From: Pararhizobium sp. YC-54
GTDB lineage: Bacteria > Pseudomonadota > Alphaproteobacteria > Rhizobiales > Rhizobiaceae
Reading direction: 5' to 3'
DNA: 64,000 nt
Assembly: GCF_025847205.1 (NCBI RefSeq)
Contig: NZ_JAOYTH010000013.1
Span: 1 to 64,000 of the forward strand
The notes under the pieces were generated by a model that was not told the origin of the DNA, did no database searches, and saw nothing but the letters and a program-made list of their open reading frames with translations. Position numbers and translations under genes: made by a program. Positions 7,866 to 15,677 of the stretch are shown in pieces; the first letter of the stretch is position 1; each line of letters starts with the position of its first letter.

Positions 7866-8976
7866 AATGGTAGCGGGTGACGGCCGGTCCCAGTCCTTTG
7901 CGGCACGCCTGAAATCCGAATGGCATATGGGCGACCGTTCGCGGCTCGCTCAATTGCTGATCCTCGTGCTCCTCGTCGCCGCCGCCGCGATGTTTGCGGC
8001 CTCGATCATGACCGGCGCGGCGGATGCCTCGCTCGGCAACGTTCTGCGTTGGCTCCTGGGCATGGAAGGCGCCGAGCAGGCTTTGAGCGTCCGCGACCGG
8101 ATCATCATCCTCGATATCCGGCTGCCGCGCGCCGTGCTCGGCATGCTGGTCGGCGCCTCGCTTGCCGTCTCGGGCGCCGTGATGCAAGGCCTGTTCCGCA
8201 ATCCGCTGGCCGACCCCGGACTGGTCGGCGTCTCCTCCGGCGCCAGCCTTGGCGCTGTGCTGCTGATCGTGCTTGGCAGTTCCTTTTTCGGCCCGCTCTT
8301 TGCAATCTTCGGCTTCTACGCGCTGCCGGTCGCGGCGTTCTGCGGCGGCCTCATCACGACCTTGCTGCTCTACAAGATCGCCACCCGCAGCGGCCAGACA
8401 TCGGTCGCCACCATGCTGCTTGCCGGCATTGCGCTCGGCGCCCTGGCCGGGGCTGTCACCGGTGTGCTGATTTTCATGGCCGACGACAAGCAATTGCGCG
8501 ACCTGACCTTCTGGGGCCTAGGGTCGCTCGCCGGCGCCAACTGGATGAAGATCCTGTCGGCCGGGCCGATTATCCTCGTCTCGCTCGCGGTTGTTCCTTT
8601 CCTTGCTCGCGGCCTCAACGCCCTGACGCTCGGAGAAGCCGCGGCCTTCCACATGGGCATTCCGGTTCAACGGCTGAAAAACATCGCCATCGTCAGCGTC
8701 GCGGCCTCGACCGGCGCTTCGGTCGCCGTCAGTGGCGGCATCGGCTTTGTCGGCATCGTCGTTCCGCATGTGCTGCGGATGCTGATAGGCCCCGACCACC
8801 GGTACCTTTTGCCCGCATCCGCGCTGCTCGGCGGCACATTGCTGATCTTTGCCGATATGATCGCCCGCACCATCGTTCCGCCGGCGGAATTGCCGATCGG
8901 CATCATCACCGCGTTTGCCGGCGCGCCGTTCTTCCTTTGGATCCTGCTGCGCGGGCGCGCCCATATGGGGCTTTAG
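7852..8976 (+). CDS. hmuU: Heme ABC transporter permease HmuU
   Basis: A 374-residue FecCD/BtuC-type permease with about ten membrane helices. Conserved segments include DIRLPRAVLGMLVGASLAVSGAVMQGLFRNPLADP and GGIGFVGIVVPHVLR, the latter near the ATPase coupling helix. The ATG at 7852 has GGAAAA upstream and overlaps the end of hmuT, which fits tight coupling; ATG 7867 is the alternative. Works as a dimer with HmuV in the inner membrane. Confidence 0.92.
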   Translation: MHRSEMVAGDGRSQSFAARLKSEWHMGDRSRLAQLLILVLLVAAAAMFAASIMTGAADASLGNVLRWLLGMEGAEQALSVRDRIIILDIRLPRAVLGMLVGASLAVSGAVMQGLFRNPLADPGLVGVSSGASLGAVLLIVLGSSFFGPLFAIFGFYALPVAAFCGGLITTLLLYKIATRSGQTSVATMLLAGIALGALAGAVTGVLIFMADDKQLRDLTFWGLGSLAGANWMKILSAGPIILVSLAVVPFLARGLNALTLGEAAAFHMGIPVQRLKNIAIVSVAASTGASVAVSGGIGFVGIVVPHVLRMLIGPDHRYLLPASALLGGTLLIFADMIARTIVPPAELPIGIITAFAGAPFFLWILLRGRAHMGL

Positions 8977-8979
8977 ACC

Positions 8980-9765
8980 ATGATCAAGGCCAGTCATCTT
9001 TCCGTCCGGCTTTCCGGCACTCAGGTGCTGCACGGCGTCAGCATCGAGGCGGCGGCCGGGCAGTTGACCGCAATCGTCGGCCCCAACGGTTCCGGCAAGA
9101 CCACCAGCCTCAAGGCCATTGCCGGGGAGCTGCCCTATGCCGGTACCGTCCATATCAACGGCCACGACATCAAGACGCTGAAGCCCTGGGAACTGGCGCT
9201 GAAGCGTGCCGTACTGCCGCAGTCCACCGTCATCTCCTTTCCCTTCACCGTGCGCGAAATCGTCCGCATGGGTCTTTCCGTCGGAGCAAAGGCAGACGCT
9301 GAAGAAACAGACCGCATCGCCAGCGACGCATTGGAGGCGGTAGACCTGTCCGGGTTTGCCGGACGCTTCTACCAGGAGCTTTCCGGTGGCGAGCAGCAGC
9401 GTGTCCAGCTCGCGCGTGCGCTGTGCCAGATCTGGGAGCCGGTTGGATACGGCGAGCCCGCCTTCCTGCTGCTCGACGAGCCGGTGTCGAGCCTAGACAT
9501 CCGCCATCAGCTGACGATCATGCGGCTCGCCCGCAACTTCTGCGAACGCGGTGGCGGCGTCATCGCCATCATGCATGACCTCAACCTGACGGCGATGTTT
9601 GCCGACCGGATGATCATGATGAAGGCCGGGCGTGTCCATGCGACGGGACATCCCAACGAGGTGATGACCAATGCCGTGATGGAGGCGGTGTTCGGCTGCG
9701 CCATGCGGGTCAACGCAACCCCCGGGGGCAACATCCCGTTCGTCCTGCCGCACACGGCGGCGTAG
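8980..9765 (+). CDS. hmuV: Heme ABC transporter ATP-binding protein HmuV
   Basis: A 261-residue ABC ATPase: Walker A GPNGSGKTT (about residues 34-42), signature LSGGEQQR, Walker B FLLLDEPVSSLD and the H-loop IMHDLN. The insertion between signature and Walker B (LCQIWEPVGYGEPA) is typical of HmuV. It starts 3 bp after hmuU and closes the operon. No heme receptor gene follows, so the cognate receptor must lie elsewhere. Confidence 0.93.
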   Translation: MIKASHLSVRLSGTQVLHGVSIEAAAGQLTAIVGPNGSGKTTSLKAIAGELPYAGTVHINGHDIKTLKPWELALKRAVLPQSTVISFPFTVREIVRMGLSVGAKADAEETDRIASDALEAVDLSGFAGRFYQELSGGEQQRVQLARALCQIWEPVGYGEPAFLLLDEPVSSLDIRHQLTIMRLARNFCERGGGVIAIMHDLNLTAMFADRMIMMKAGRVHATGHPNEVMTNAVMEAVFGCAMRVNATPGGNIPFVLPHTAA

Positions 9766-9783
9766 AGCCCTTCAGGGTTAAAT

Positions 9784-9808
9784 GGAACCAAACCCCTTGC
9801 TACGCGTT
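9784..9808 (+). promoter_or_regulatory. EcfG-dependent promoter of the YqjD/YqjE-like pair
   Basis: GGAAC (9784-9788), 16 nt, CGTT (9805-9808): perfect general-stress promoter consensus. It is followed by about 100 nt of leader before the gene at 9911 and places the two membrane-associated genes in the predicted EcfG regulon. Confidence 0.8.
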
Positions 9809-9910
9809 GAGGTGGTGAACCGCTGACACGGTGATGATGTCACCTGCCGGCACTATCGCACTCTGGGGCGGGCATTGGCCCCGCTCCCGCCGCATGAAGG
9901 AGTTTTCTCC

Positions 9911-10306
9911 ATGGCCACAGGTCTCTTTTCCGGCTCCAGCGCCAAGAAGCGCAATGGCAGCCTGCTTGATACCCCGATCGAAGATCAGATCAGCGAACTC
10001 CGCGACGAGATCGCATCGCTGGCCAAGCTCCTGTCGCAGCGCGGCACAGAAGCATCGAAGGAGGCGCGGTCAAGGGCATCCGAAGCTTCCAGGGATGTTC
10101 GGGCAAAGGCTCATGACGCACGCGATCAGGTCGAAGCAGGCCTGCAAGACCTTCTGGAAAATGGCGAGGCGCTGTTTGCCGAACTGCGCAGCCGCTATTC
10201 GTTGACAGAAAAACAGGTCCGCCAGACCGTCCGCCAGCACCCGTTTGCCACTTTGGGCGCCGCCGCCGCACTTGGCCTGCTCGTCGCTGCGCTGATCCGC
10301 CGATAA
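9911..10306 (+). CDS. DUF883 (ElaB/YqjD-like) membrane-anchored protein
   Basis: A 131-residue protein: a long amphipathic, probably coiled helix (EDQISELRDEIASLAKLLSQRG...ASEASRDVRAKAHDARDQV), then a single C-terminal membrane anchor (HPFATLGAAAALGLLVAALIRR). This is the architecture of ElaB/YqjD proteins, which in E. coli bind ribosomes at the inner membrane in stationary phase. The ATG at 9911 has GAAGGAG 9 nt upstream, so the earlier in-frame ATG at 9875 is rejected. A perfect EcfG promoter precedes it. Confidence 0.85.
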   Translation: MATGLFSGSSAKKRNGSLLDTPIEDQISELRDEIASLAKLLSQRGTEASKEARSRASEASRDVRAKAHDARDQVEAGLQDLLENGEALFAELRSRYSLTEKQVRQTVRQHPFATLGAAAALGLLVAALIRR

Positions 10307-10430
10307 CCACATCGACCCTGACGGGGCGGTCGATAAACGGCGGCCGCCTGTTTCCCTTTCGAAGGCTGGCGAAGCAACATGGTTGTCAGCCGGCCTTTGT
10401 GTCATCCGCCTCTGCCTTCTGGAGAAAAAA

Positions 10431-10862
10431 ATGGGTCCTTTGGCCGCAATGCTTTCGGCTCTCGTGATGACGGATGTCGGCGTCGCCCTATCGCGCTACA
10501 AGCGCAACGGCGCCATGTGGGCGGTTGCAGCGCTGTTCTTCCTGACTGCCTACATTTTCGCACTCGTTGCAGGCGCAATCTATTTGAGCGCGCTGTACAC
10601 ACCCTTGACGGCCACGATCATCCTTGCCGCGATTTCCCTCGTCATTGGCCTCGTCGTCATCGGCATCATGCATGCGCTCAATGCCCACGATCGGCGCATC
10701 GCAGCTCAAAAACGCCGCCGCTCGCAGGCGCAGGCGACCTTTGCCATTGCCACGGCGTTGACGCTTTTCCGCAGACAGCCGCTTCTGGCCGCCGGCCTTG
10801 CGGTCGGCGTTGGCACCGTCCTCGGACTGATGCGAAAGTCAGGTGACAGCGATCGATCCTGA
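10431..10862 (+). CDS. YqjE/holin-like small membrane protein
   Basis: A 143-residue protein with two strong central membrane helices (AVAALFFLTAYIFALVAGAIYL and ATIILAAISLVIGLVVIGIM), a basic stretch (AQKRRRSQAQ), and a third hydrophobic segment near the C-terminus. Size, topology and position after a YqjD-like gene mirror the enterobacterial yqjD-yqjE pair (putative holin superfamily); function unproven. The ATG at 10431 follows GGAGAAAAAA. It ends 21 bp from the convergent kinase gene. Confidence 0.7.
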   Translation: MGPLAAMLSALVMTDVGVALSRYKRNGAMWAVAALFFLTAYIFALVAGAIYLSALYTPLTATIILAAISLVIGLVVIGIMHALNAHDRRIAAQKRRRSQAQATFAIATALTLFRRQPLLAAGLAVGVGTVLGLMRKSGDSDRS

Positions 10863-10883
10863 CACAGGGGCAGGAAGAGGTTT

Positions 10884-12416
10884 TCAGAGCGGCAGGCGGA
10901 CAATCGCTGTCAGGCCTGCCGGCAGATATTCGACTTTCACCGAACTGCCCATCACCTTGTCAAGGCTCCGCTCGATCAGGATGGAGCCGAAACCACGCCG
11001 CGCCGGCTGTTCGACCGGCGGACCGCCGACCTCCGTCCAGGTCAGATGCAAGACGTGACGGCCATCTTCCTCGACACTGCGCGCAGTCAAAACCACCCTG
11101 CCGCGAGAGACCGACAGCGATCCATATTTCGCGGCGTTGGTTGCCAACTCGTGCAGAACCAGGCCGAGGCCGACGGCCTGATCGGGTCCGAGGAGGATCT
11201 CGTCCTTGTGAACCTCGATCTGCTTTTGATAGTCCCGCACATGCGGCGCAAGCTGTTTGGCCAGCAACGCGGACAGGCGGATTTCGCCCCATTCATGGTC
11301 CGACAGAAGTCCGTGGGCTTCGGAAATCGCCTGCAGCCTGCCGGCGAATGCCGTCATGAATTCCTGCGGGTCGCTTGTCTGCCGCAGCGTCTGACGAGCC
11401 AGTGATTGCAGCATGGCCAGCGTGTTCTTGACCCGGTGATTGAGTTCGCGCAACAAAAGCCGGGTTCGCTGGCTTGCTTCCTGCTCTTCGCTCACATCGA
11501 TATTGATCCCGAGAAAAACGGTCGGTTTGCCCTTGGCATCACGCTCGTGCACACGGCCACGGCCGAGCAGCCAGCGCCCCGTCGATGCAATGCGGAACGT
11601 TCCGTCATATTCCTGGTCTTGCGTCATGGCGGAACGCAGCTTCGACAGCGTCGCCACGCGGTCGTCCGGATGAATGGCGCCAAAGATATCCCGGGCCTGG
11701 ACGCTCTTGGTGGGCTCCATGCCGAACATGCGCAGCATCGGCGCATTGCAGGAAACATTGCCCGAGCGGATATCCCACAACCAGCTGCCGACATTGGCCG
11801 CATCCAGCGCCATTGCATGCCGCTGTTCCTCGCGCGAGAGCGCGGCTTCCTTCAGAGCGCGTTGATGCGCCTCGTGCTTCAGCGAGAAGAGAGAGGAGGC
11901 GACGCGTGACAGCCTTTGCAGCTGCACAATGAGCTGCGGAGCCGGGTCCTTGCGTGGCTCGACATCGAAAACACAGAGCGTGCCCACCGGCTGACCTTCG
12001 ATGACCAGCGGGACGCCGGCGTAAAACCGCAAGAAGGGCGCCCCCACAACACGCGGCTGATCAGAAAAACGGGCGTCTGTTGTGGCATCGGCGACCACCA
12101 GCGCGCCGTCCAAAGCTCCCGCGATCGTATGCACACAAAAAGAATCAGCAGCCGGCGCCTGTGTCTCGCTCACTCCGCTGGCCGCCTTGAACCATTGATT
12201 TTCTGCATCGACAAGGGTCACCAACGCAACCGGTGCATCAAAGAGACCGGCGGCGATATCGGCAAGATCGCGGAAATCGGCGTCCGGTTCTGCCATATCC
12301 GGGACGACCGCATGCAGGACATCAAGCCTTTGGGCCGACGTCCGAACGGCCGCCACAGCGGTCTGCAGATCGCAAGTCTCTTTGGTCATGAACTCCATAC
12401 CCAGCCCCGGCAGCAT
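10884..12416 (-). CDS. HWE-family sensor histidine kinase (GAF-PAS)
   Basis: About 510 residues and soluble. Order: GAF domain (about 40-175, ending PLVIEGQPVGTLCVFD), PAS domain (about 200-310, with PDDRVATL and VFLGINIDVSEEQ), HWE/HisKA_2 dimerisation box with phospho-acceptor His ~327 in RELNHRVKNTLAMLQSLA, and a catalytic domain with LVLHELATNAAKYGSLS. The start is uncertain: ATG 12416 has GAGG upstream; ATG 12398 and 12389 are possible. It lies directly downstream of ecfG on the same strand. Kinases of this class commonly phosphorylate PhyR, so it is a candidate input to the stress cascade. Confidence 0.88.
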   Translation of the reverse strand: MLPGLGMEFMTKETCDLQTAVAAVRTSAQRLDVLHAVVPDMAEPDADFRDLADIAAGLFDAPVALVTLVDAENQWFKAASGVSETQAPAADSFCVHTIAGALDGALVVADATTDARFSDQPRVVGAPFLRFYAGVPLVIEGQPVGTLCVFDVEPRKDPAPQLIVQLQRLSRVASSLFSLKHEAHQRALKEAALSREEQRHAMALDAANVGSWLWDIRSGNVSCNAPMLRMFGMEPTKSVQARDIFGAIHPDDRVATLSKLRSAMTQDQEYDGTFRIASTGRWLLGRGRVHERDAKGKPTVFLGINIDVSEEQEASQRTRLLLRELNHRVKNTLAMLQSLARQTLRQTSDPQEFMTAFAGRLQAISEAHGLLSDHEWGEIRLSALLAKQLAPHVRDYQKQIEVHKDEILLGPDQAVGLGLVLHELATNAAKYGSLSVSRGRVVLTARSVEEDGRHVLHLTWTEVGGPPVEQPARRGFGSILIERSLDKVMGSSVKVEYLPAGLTAIVRLPL

Positions 12417-12568
12417 CAATACCTCAACCCCGCCTTAGCGCAACAACCCGCCTGCCACAATTTATGCACGACCACAACTTTGCATGCAACCAAAAGGAAT
12501 GGCGCACCGCAGAAGGAGCGCACGCCAAACCCCAACTGCAAGGTTTCGAGCCGCAGACGATAGGGATG

Positions 12569-13135
12569 TCAAGAAATGAAAGCCCGCGACGTCATCGGTG
12601 CGGACGTGGCATCCGGGCCGTATTCGTTTTCGCCGGTCACCTGTAGGATATCCTGCAATCGCTGGCGCGCGCGATTGACCCGGCTCTTGATCGTGCCGAG
12701 CGCGCAACCGCAGATTTCCGCCGCCTCTTCATAGGAAAAGCCGGACGCACCGACAAGAATGATGGCTTCGCGCTGATCCGGCGGCAGCATTTCCAGCGCC
12801 CGCTTGAAATCCTGGAGATCCAGAGAGCCGTATTGCGCCGGGTGCTGAGCAAGCGACTCGGTAAAATAGCCGTCGCTATCTTGAACCTCACGGCCGCGCT
12901 TGCGCATCTGGCTGTAGAGTTCGTTGCGAAGAATGGTGAACAGCCATGCCTTCATGTTGGTGCCCATCTCGAAGTGGTCCTGCTTGGCCCATGCCTTCAT
13001 GATGGTATCCTGCACGAGATCGTCGGCCCGGTCATGCCGGCCGATCAGCGACATGGCAAAGGCACGCAGGCTGGGAAGGGCCGCCAGCATTTCACGCTTG
13101 AAACTGGGTTCCTCAGACGTCATTCCGCCACTCAT
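12569..13135 (-). CDS. ecfG: General stress ECF sigma factor EcfG
   Basis: A 188-residue ECF sigma factor. Region 2 contains GRHDRADDLVQDTIMKAWAK and TNMKAWLFTILRNELYSQMR; region 4 contains LPPDQREAIILVGASGFSYEEAAEICGCALGT..SRVNRARQRL. Linkage to nepR and phyR identifies it as EcfG (RpoE2-like), the sigma factor of the alphaproteobacterial general stress response, recognising GGAAC-N16/17-CGTT promoters. Its start overlaps the nepR stop (ATGA), so the pair is translationally coupled, as is usual. A second ATG at 13123 would shorten it by four residues. Confidence 0.93.
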   Translation of the reverse strand: MSGGMTSEEPSFKREMLAALPSLRAFAMSLIGRHDRADDLVQDTIMKAWAKQDHFEMGTNMKAWLFTILRNELYSQMRKRGREVQDSDGYFTESLAQHPAQYGSLDLQDFKRALEMLPPDQREAIILVGASGFSYEEAAEICGCALGTIKSRVNRARQRLQDILQVTGENEYGPDATSAPMTSRAFIS

Positions 13136-13326
13136 TTTGCCACATCCGGCATCGACCGGCGCTCGACCGCATCGAGCTTCTCAAGCAGGTCAAGGAACCG
13201 GTCCGGAATGGCTTCTTCCTGTACAGAAAGATAGAGAGCGCGAAGCTTCGTTGCAATCTGCGCGTTTGGATTATCGGTACGCGCCGGTCTCACGATCTCG
13301 CGCCCTGCCCCAAGTTTATCCGTCAT
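13132..13326 (-). CDS. nepR: Anti-sigma factor NepR
   Basis: About 64 residues from the ATG at 13326 (MTDKLGAGREIV). The core IATKLRALYLSVQEEAIPDRFLDLLEKLD is the conserved NepR region that clamps EcfG and is sequestered by phosphorylated PhyR. Upstream in-frame starts at 13362 and 13440 would cross the divergent promoter, so the short form is preferred, although the Shine-Dalgarno site (AAGG about 12 nt away) is not ideal. Co-transcribed with ecfG. Confidence 0.85.
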   Translation of the reverse strand: MTDKLGAGREIVRPARTDNPNAQIATKLRALYLSVQEEAIPDRFLDLLEKLDAVERRSMPDVAK

Positions 13327-13393
13327 CAATACCAAATACCTTCGATGTTCATCTGGCAGCATAATGCGCGGTGAAAAAAAATGTTCCGGCAAA

Positions 13394-13420
13394 GGAACCT
13401 TTTTTTTCACATCGCGTTCC
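13394..13420. promoter_or_regulatory. Overlapping divergent EcfG promoters (phyR / nepR-ecfG)
   Basis: On the plus strand GGAAC (13394-13398)-N16-CGTT (13415-13418) is a perfect EcfG promoter for phyR. The same segment read on the minus strand gives GGAAC (13420-13416)-N16-GGTT, one base off consensus, facing nepR-ecfG. The near-palindromic GGAACC...GTTCC ends let one site serve both directions, giving positive autoregulation of the whole partner-switch module. Confidence 0.75.
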
Positions 13421-13467
13421 TTCGCTGTCATGGCCGCCACCTCGGCCAGAGTGAGGGAGTCTTTTAC

Positions 13468-14262
13468 ATGTCACTTTCCACCCGGATCGCTCCGTTCCTG
13501 CCCTATTTGCGCCGGTACTCTCGCGCACTGACGGGATCGCAGACCTCGGGCGACGCCTATGTCGCAGCTGTTCTGGAAGCGCTGATCACCGATGTCAGCA
13601 TATTCCCGGAAGCCAGTAATGACAGGGTTGCTCTTTTTCAGCTGTACACCAAGCTTTTCGGCTCCTCGTCCGTCCTCATCCCAGAACCGGTTTCGCCATT
13701 TGCATGGGAAAAGCGCGCTTCGATCAATCTCGCTTCGGTCTCGCCGCTCGCCCGCCAGGCCTTTCTCCTGGTTTCCGTTGAAGGATTTCGCACAAGCGAG
13801 GCGGCTGAAGTTCTCGACACGACGGAAAGCGGCATGAACCAGTTGCTCGAGCGCGCGTCTGAAGAGATTTCGCGGCAGGTGGCAACGAACATCATGATCA
13901 TTGAGGACGAGCCGCTGATTGCCATCGACATCGAACAGATGGTCGAGAGCCTTGGACATACGGTCACCGGCATCGCCCGCACGCGTGACGAGGCCGTGGC
14001 CCTGTTCAAGGCAACGCGGCCGAGCATGGTGCTTGCCGATATCCAGCTTGCCGATGGCAGTTCCGGCATCGATGCCGTCAACGACATTCTGAAGAATACA
14101 GCTGTTCCTGTCATTTTCATCACTGCATTTCCCGAGCGCCTTTTGACCGGCGAGCGTCCTGAACCAACCTTCCTGGTCACAAAGCCGTTCAACCCGGACA
14201 TGGTCAAAGCGTTGATCAGCCAGGCGCTGTTCTTCAACGAATCCACCAAGGCTGCGGCCTGA
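13468..14262 (+). CDS. phyR: Response regulator PhyR (sigma-like domain plus receiver)
   Basis: 264 residues. The N-terminal part (about 1-135) is a degenerate ECF-sigma-like domain (SVSPLARQAFLLVSVEGFRTSEAAEVLDT); the C-terminal receiver (about 140-260) has acidic residues IIEDEP, phospho-acceptor Asp191 in VLADIQL and the conserved Lys in FLVTKPFN. Phosphorylated PhyR binds NepR through the sigma-like part and frees EcfG. The ATG at 13468 follows GAGGGAG; an in-frame ATG at 13381 lies upstream of the promoter -10 and is excluded. Confidence 0.93.
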   Translation: MSLSTRIAPFLPYLRRYSRALTGSQTSGDAYVAAVLEALITDVSIFPEASNDRVALFQLYTKLFGSSSVLIPEPVSPFAWEKRASINLASVSPLARQAFLLVSVEGFRTSEAAEVLDTTESGMNQLLERASEEISRQVATNIMIIEDEPLIAIDIEQMVESLGHTVTGIARTRDEAVALFKATRPSMVLADIQLADGSSGIDAVNDILKNTAVPVIFITAFPERLLTGERPEPTFLVTKPFNPDMVKALISQALFFNESTKAAA

Positions 14263-14408
14263 GATCTGTTCCGCCTGGAACATTCAGCTGAACGATCTCT
14301 TTGTAAAAGACGCTGGGTAAAGGACGCTGGGGGGATAAAGCGGCACCCCTGAGTAGGGATGGCGATATTCAAGCCGGTCCGATTTCCGGCCGGCATATGG
14401 ATCGGATC

Positions 14409-14448
14409 TTGGACGTTCTACTCCCGAGCCCGGGAATAGAGCGTCCAA
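14409..14448. repeat. 40-nt imperfect palindrome between phyR and the kinase gene
   Basis: Arms begin TTGGACG...and end ...CGTCCAA, pairing over most of 20 nt per side with a few G-U-type mismatches and a CCCGAGCCCGGG centre. No T-run follows, so it is not a typical terminator. It lies 28 bp upstream of the GTG start of the kinase and could be an RNA structure in its leader or a processing site. Confidence 0.5.
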
Positions 14449-14475
14449 TCGACTAGAGAGTGGAAGGCGCTTCGC

Positions 14476-15489
14476 GTGGGCAATGCAGGCAATTCAGCCT
14501 CAATCAGGACCGGCGCCAGTACCAGCAAGGTTCTGATGGACCTGGTCTTGAAGAAATCAGGCTCGGGCTATGTGTATCAATCGGACGATCTTGATACTGT
14601 TCTTTCGGGAAACCTGCCTGAAGGATTGCAACGGCTGGCGACGGCGCACCAGGCAGATGAATCGGTGTTTGGCGCAGACGACGGCACGCGTTTGATCGCC
14701 TTGAAACGCAGCGTCGCGAGCAACAACACGCCCGCCTCAACCGAAATCGATATAACGTCAGCGACCGGCGTGTTGACATACCGGATCGACATCGAACGCG
14801 TCGATACGCCCGGGATGACCGGAATTCTCTCCGTCATCACCGATATCTCGGAAACCCGGCATCGCGAGCGTATCTTGAAGACCCTGCTGCGCGAACTCAG
14901 CCATCGTTCCAAGAACCTGCTTGCCATCATTCAAGGGATCGCGACACAGACAGCCCGCCAGGCCCTGTCGCTGGACTATTTCCTCACCAAATTCCGCGGG
15001 CGCATCCAGTCGCTGTCCTATTCGCAGGATCTCGTCACCGATTCCAGCTGGCGCGGGGCCTATCTCTTTGCGCTGACGGAGCGCCAGTTCAGCGCCTATT
15101 GGCCGGATTCCGAAACGCCGATTTCCATCAATGGCATCAATGCACATCTATCGCCCAACGCGACGCTGCATATTGGCCTTGCGCTTCACGAACTGATCGT
15201 CAATTCAGCGTCCTATGGCGCGATCTCGGCGGGCGTAAATTCCCTGATGATCGATTGTTTCGAAACAATCCTTGACGAAAATGAAGCCATCGAACTGGCA
15301 TGGATCGAACACCTGCCGCCTGCGGCAACCCAGCGGGAGGCGGACGAGCCTACATTTGCGCGCACGGTGCTGGAGCGTGTCGTGCCCATGGCGATCGGCG
15401 GCAAGGCGATGTATCTGACGACACCCGACCGCATTGAATATCACCTGACCATTCCATCCCGGGAATACGAAATCGTAACCGGCGAATGA
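14476..15489 (+). CDS. HWE/HisKA_2-type histidine kinase of the stress locus
   Basis: 337 residues, soluble. A PAS-like N-terminal part (about 15-130, ending ILSVITDISETRHRER) leads to the dimerisation box LLRELSHRSKNLLAIIQGIA (His143) and a catalytic domain with LHIGLALHELIVNSASYGAIS. WIEH near the C-terminus corresponds to the WxE motif. GTG start at 14476 with GGAAGG 8 nt upstream. Placement next to phyR suggests it phosphorylates PhyR, as the PhyK/RsiB-type kinases do. No sensory ligand can be read from sequence. Confidence 0.85.
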   Translation: MGNAGNSASIRTGASTSKVLMDLVLKKSGSGYVYQSDDLDTVLSGNLPEGLQRLATAHQADESVFGADDGTRLIALKRSVASNNTPASTEIDITSATGVLTYRIDIERVDTPGMTGILSVITDISETRHRERILKTLLRELSHRSKNLLAIIQGIATQTARQALSLDYFLTKFRGRIQSLSYSQDLVTDSSWRGAYLFALTERQFSAYWPDSETPISINGINAHLSPNATLHIGLALHELIVNSASYGAISAGVNSLMIDCFETILDENEAIELAWIEHLPPAATQREADEPTFARTVLERVVPMAIGGKAMYLTTPDRIEYHLTIPSREYEIVTGE

Positions 15490-15543
15490 CGCCTGCAGTA
15501 CCGCTGCACGCTCTCTCGGAGTTGACCTTCCAGGAAAATGGTC

Positions 15544-15578
15544 AAAAAACAGCCAGCGCCGGGGGAAGGCACTGGCTG
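15544..15578 (-). terminator. Intrinsic terminator of the small RNA
   Basis: Stem CAGCCAGTGCC / GGCGCTGGCTG (minus strand, one mismatch; positions 15578-15550) followed immediately by TTTTTT (15549-15544). Strong Rho-independent terminator. It also ends any read-through from the upstream polyol operon. Confidence 0.85.
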
Positions 15579-15672
15579 ATATTGACAGCTCACCGAGGGG
15601 GTGTGTGAGCTGAGTGCCGGACATTTAAATGGGGTTCACATTGGGGGCGATGTGAACGGCTATCCGGACTTC
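15544..15672 (-). ncRNA. EcfG-driven small RNA, GsrN-like candidate
   Basis: Predicted transcript of about 129 nt. The start is inferred from the promoter at 15678-15702. Reading 5'-3' on the minus strand: hairpin 1 (15657-15634) has an 8-bp perfect stem GTTCACAT/ATGTGAAC and a C-rich loop CGCCCCCA; hairpin 2 (15612-15586) has an 8-bp perfect stem CAGCTCAC/GTGAGCTG and loop ACACCCCCTCG; hairpin 3 with a U-run is an intrinsic terminator. No reading frame is supported. GsrN, the stress sRNA of Caulobacter, is likewise transcribed by EcfG, is encoded near stress regulators in several Alphaproteobacteria, and pairs with mRNA leaders through C-rich loops. Identity with GsrN is inference; the promoter, hairpins and terminator are visible. 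Confidence 0.78.
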
Positions 15673-15677
15673 ACAGA

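Noticed and set aside
13363..13387. GGAAC-N16-CATT on the minus strand as nepR promoter
   Set aside because: The -10 differs from CGTT at one key base (CATT for CGTT), and the overlapping GGAAC-N16-GGTT site keeps the GTT; kept only as a secondary possibility.
14277..14301. Possible EcfG promoter (GGAAC) before the second stress kinase
   Set aside because: No CGTT or GTT occurs at 16-17 nt spacing.
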